Assembly: GCA_905372275.1 (NCBI GenBank)
Contig: CAJPON010000015.1
Location: forward strand, 1-12,196
Origin: Candidatus Saccharimonadota bacterium
GTDB lineage: Bacteria; Patescibacteriota; Saccharimonadia; Saccharimonadales; Saccharimonadaceae
Direction of reading: 5' to 3'
DNA length: 12,196 nucleotides
The notes under the pieces were generated by a model. It was not told where the DNA came from and ran no database searches. It was given only the letters and a program-made list of their open reading frames with translations. Positions 12,123 through 12,196 of the stretch are shown piece after piece (position 1 is the stretch's first letter; each line of letters opens with the position of its first letter). The position numbers were made by a program, and so were the translations under genes.

Positions 12123-12196
12123 TGGCGGAGAGACAGGGATTCGAACCCTGGGTACGATTGCTCGCACACACGCGTTCCAGGCGTGCACCTTCAACC
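12123..12196 (-). tRNA. tRNA-Ser(GGA), 5' part outside the window
   Basis: Read on the minus strand, the window holds everything from the D loop (GGTTGAAGGTGC) to the CCA end (12125-12123). Anticodon stem CACGC/GCGTG encloses CTGGAAC, so the anticodon is GGA, reading UCC and UCU. A long variable arm follows, then T arm CAGGG-TTCGAAT-CCCTG, acceptor strand TCTCTCC and discriminator G. About 15 bases of the 5' end lie past 12196. Confidence 0.92.

Overview
The window looks like chromosomal DNA from a Candidate Phyla Radiation bacterium, most likely Candidatus Saccharibacteria (TM7). This is an inference from four traits: many small VirB2/TrbC-like membrane proteins, VirB6/TrbL-like proteins with long extensions, strong sigma70-type promoters placed so close to start codons that several mRNAs would be leaderless, and tRNA genes with encoded CCA ends. 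UGA is used as an ordinary stop, which argues against the SR1/Gracilibacteria code. No mobile element, CRISPR array, rRNA or replication origin is visible, and no gene-free stretch exceeds about 130 bases.

Left part (1-5933, all minus strand): a VirB6/TrbL-like gene cut by the window edge (start at 1576), a secreted lipoprotein with a twin-arginine-like signal (1665-2606), and a second, very large VirB6/TrbL-like gene (2727-5894). The two VirB6-like proteins share a conserved module (C-K...GWF.CP, a polytopic block, NYGIK.MLP.LI.G) but have unrelated N-terminal ectodomains. The complete one carries about 600 residues of charged cytoplasmic tail. Middle part (5905-8570, plus strand): a back-to-back promoter pair separates these genes from a run of six pilin-like genes. 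Five form one tightly packed operon (overlaps or gaps of at most 12 bases); the sixth sits 119 bases further on and is closed by a strong terminator. A seventh paralogue lies alone on the minus strand at 10037-10477. Together these genes would supply the inner-membrane pore (VirB6-like) and pilin subunits (VirB2-like) of a type IV secretion or conjugation-like apparatus. No ATPase (VirB4/VirB11/VirD4) is inside the window.

Right part (8574-12196): a small heat-shock protein gene and a comF-type phosphoribosyltransferase gene diverge from a compact overlapping promoter region with a central palindrome. Then come tRNA-Ser(UGA), the orphan pilin, tRNA-Ser(GCU), a leaderless gene for a two-helix membrane protein of unknown function, tRNA-Arg(GCG), a leaderless coiled-coil gene with heptad repeats, and the 3' part of a tRNA-Ser(GGA) on the minus strand.

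Most worth following up: the dual VirB6-like plus multi-pilin module (a candidate cell-surface or secretion apparatus of an epibiont), the recurring 6-nt spacing between -10 box and ATG, the tRNA-Arg with a GCG anticodon, and the palindrome between hsp20 and comF.
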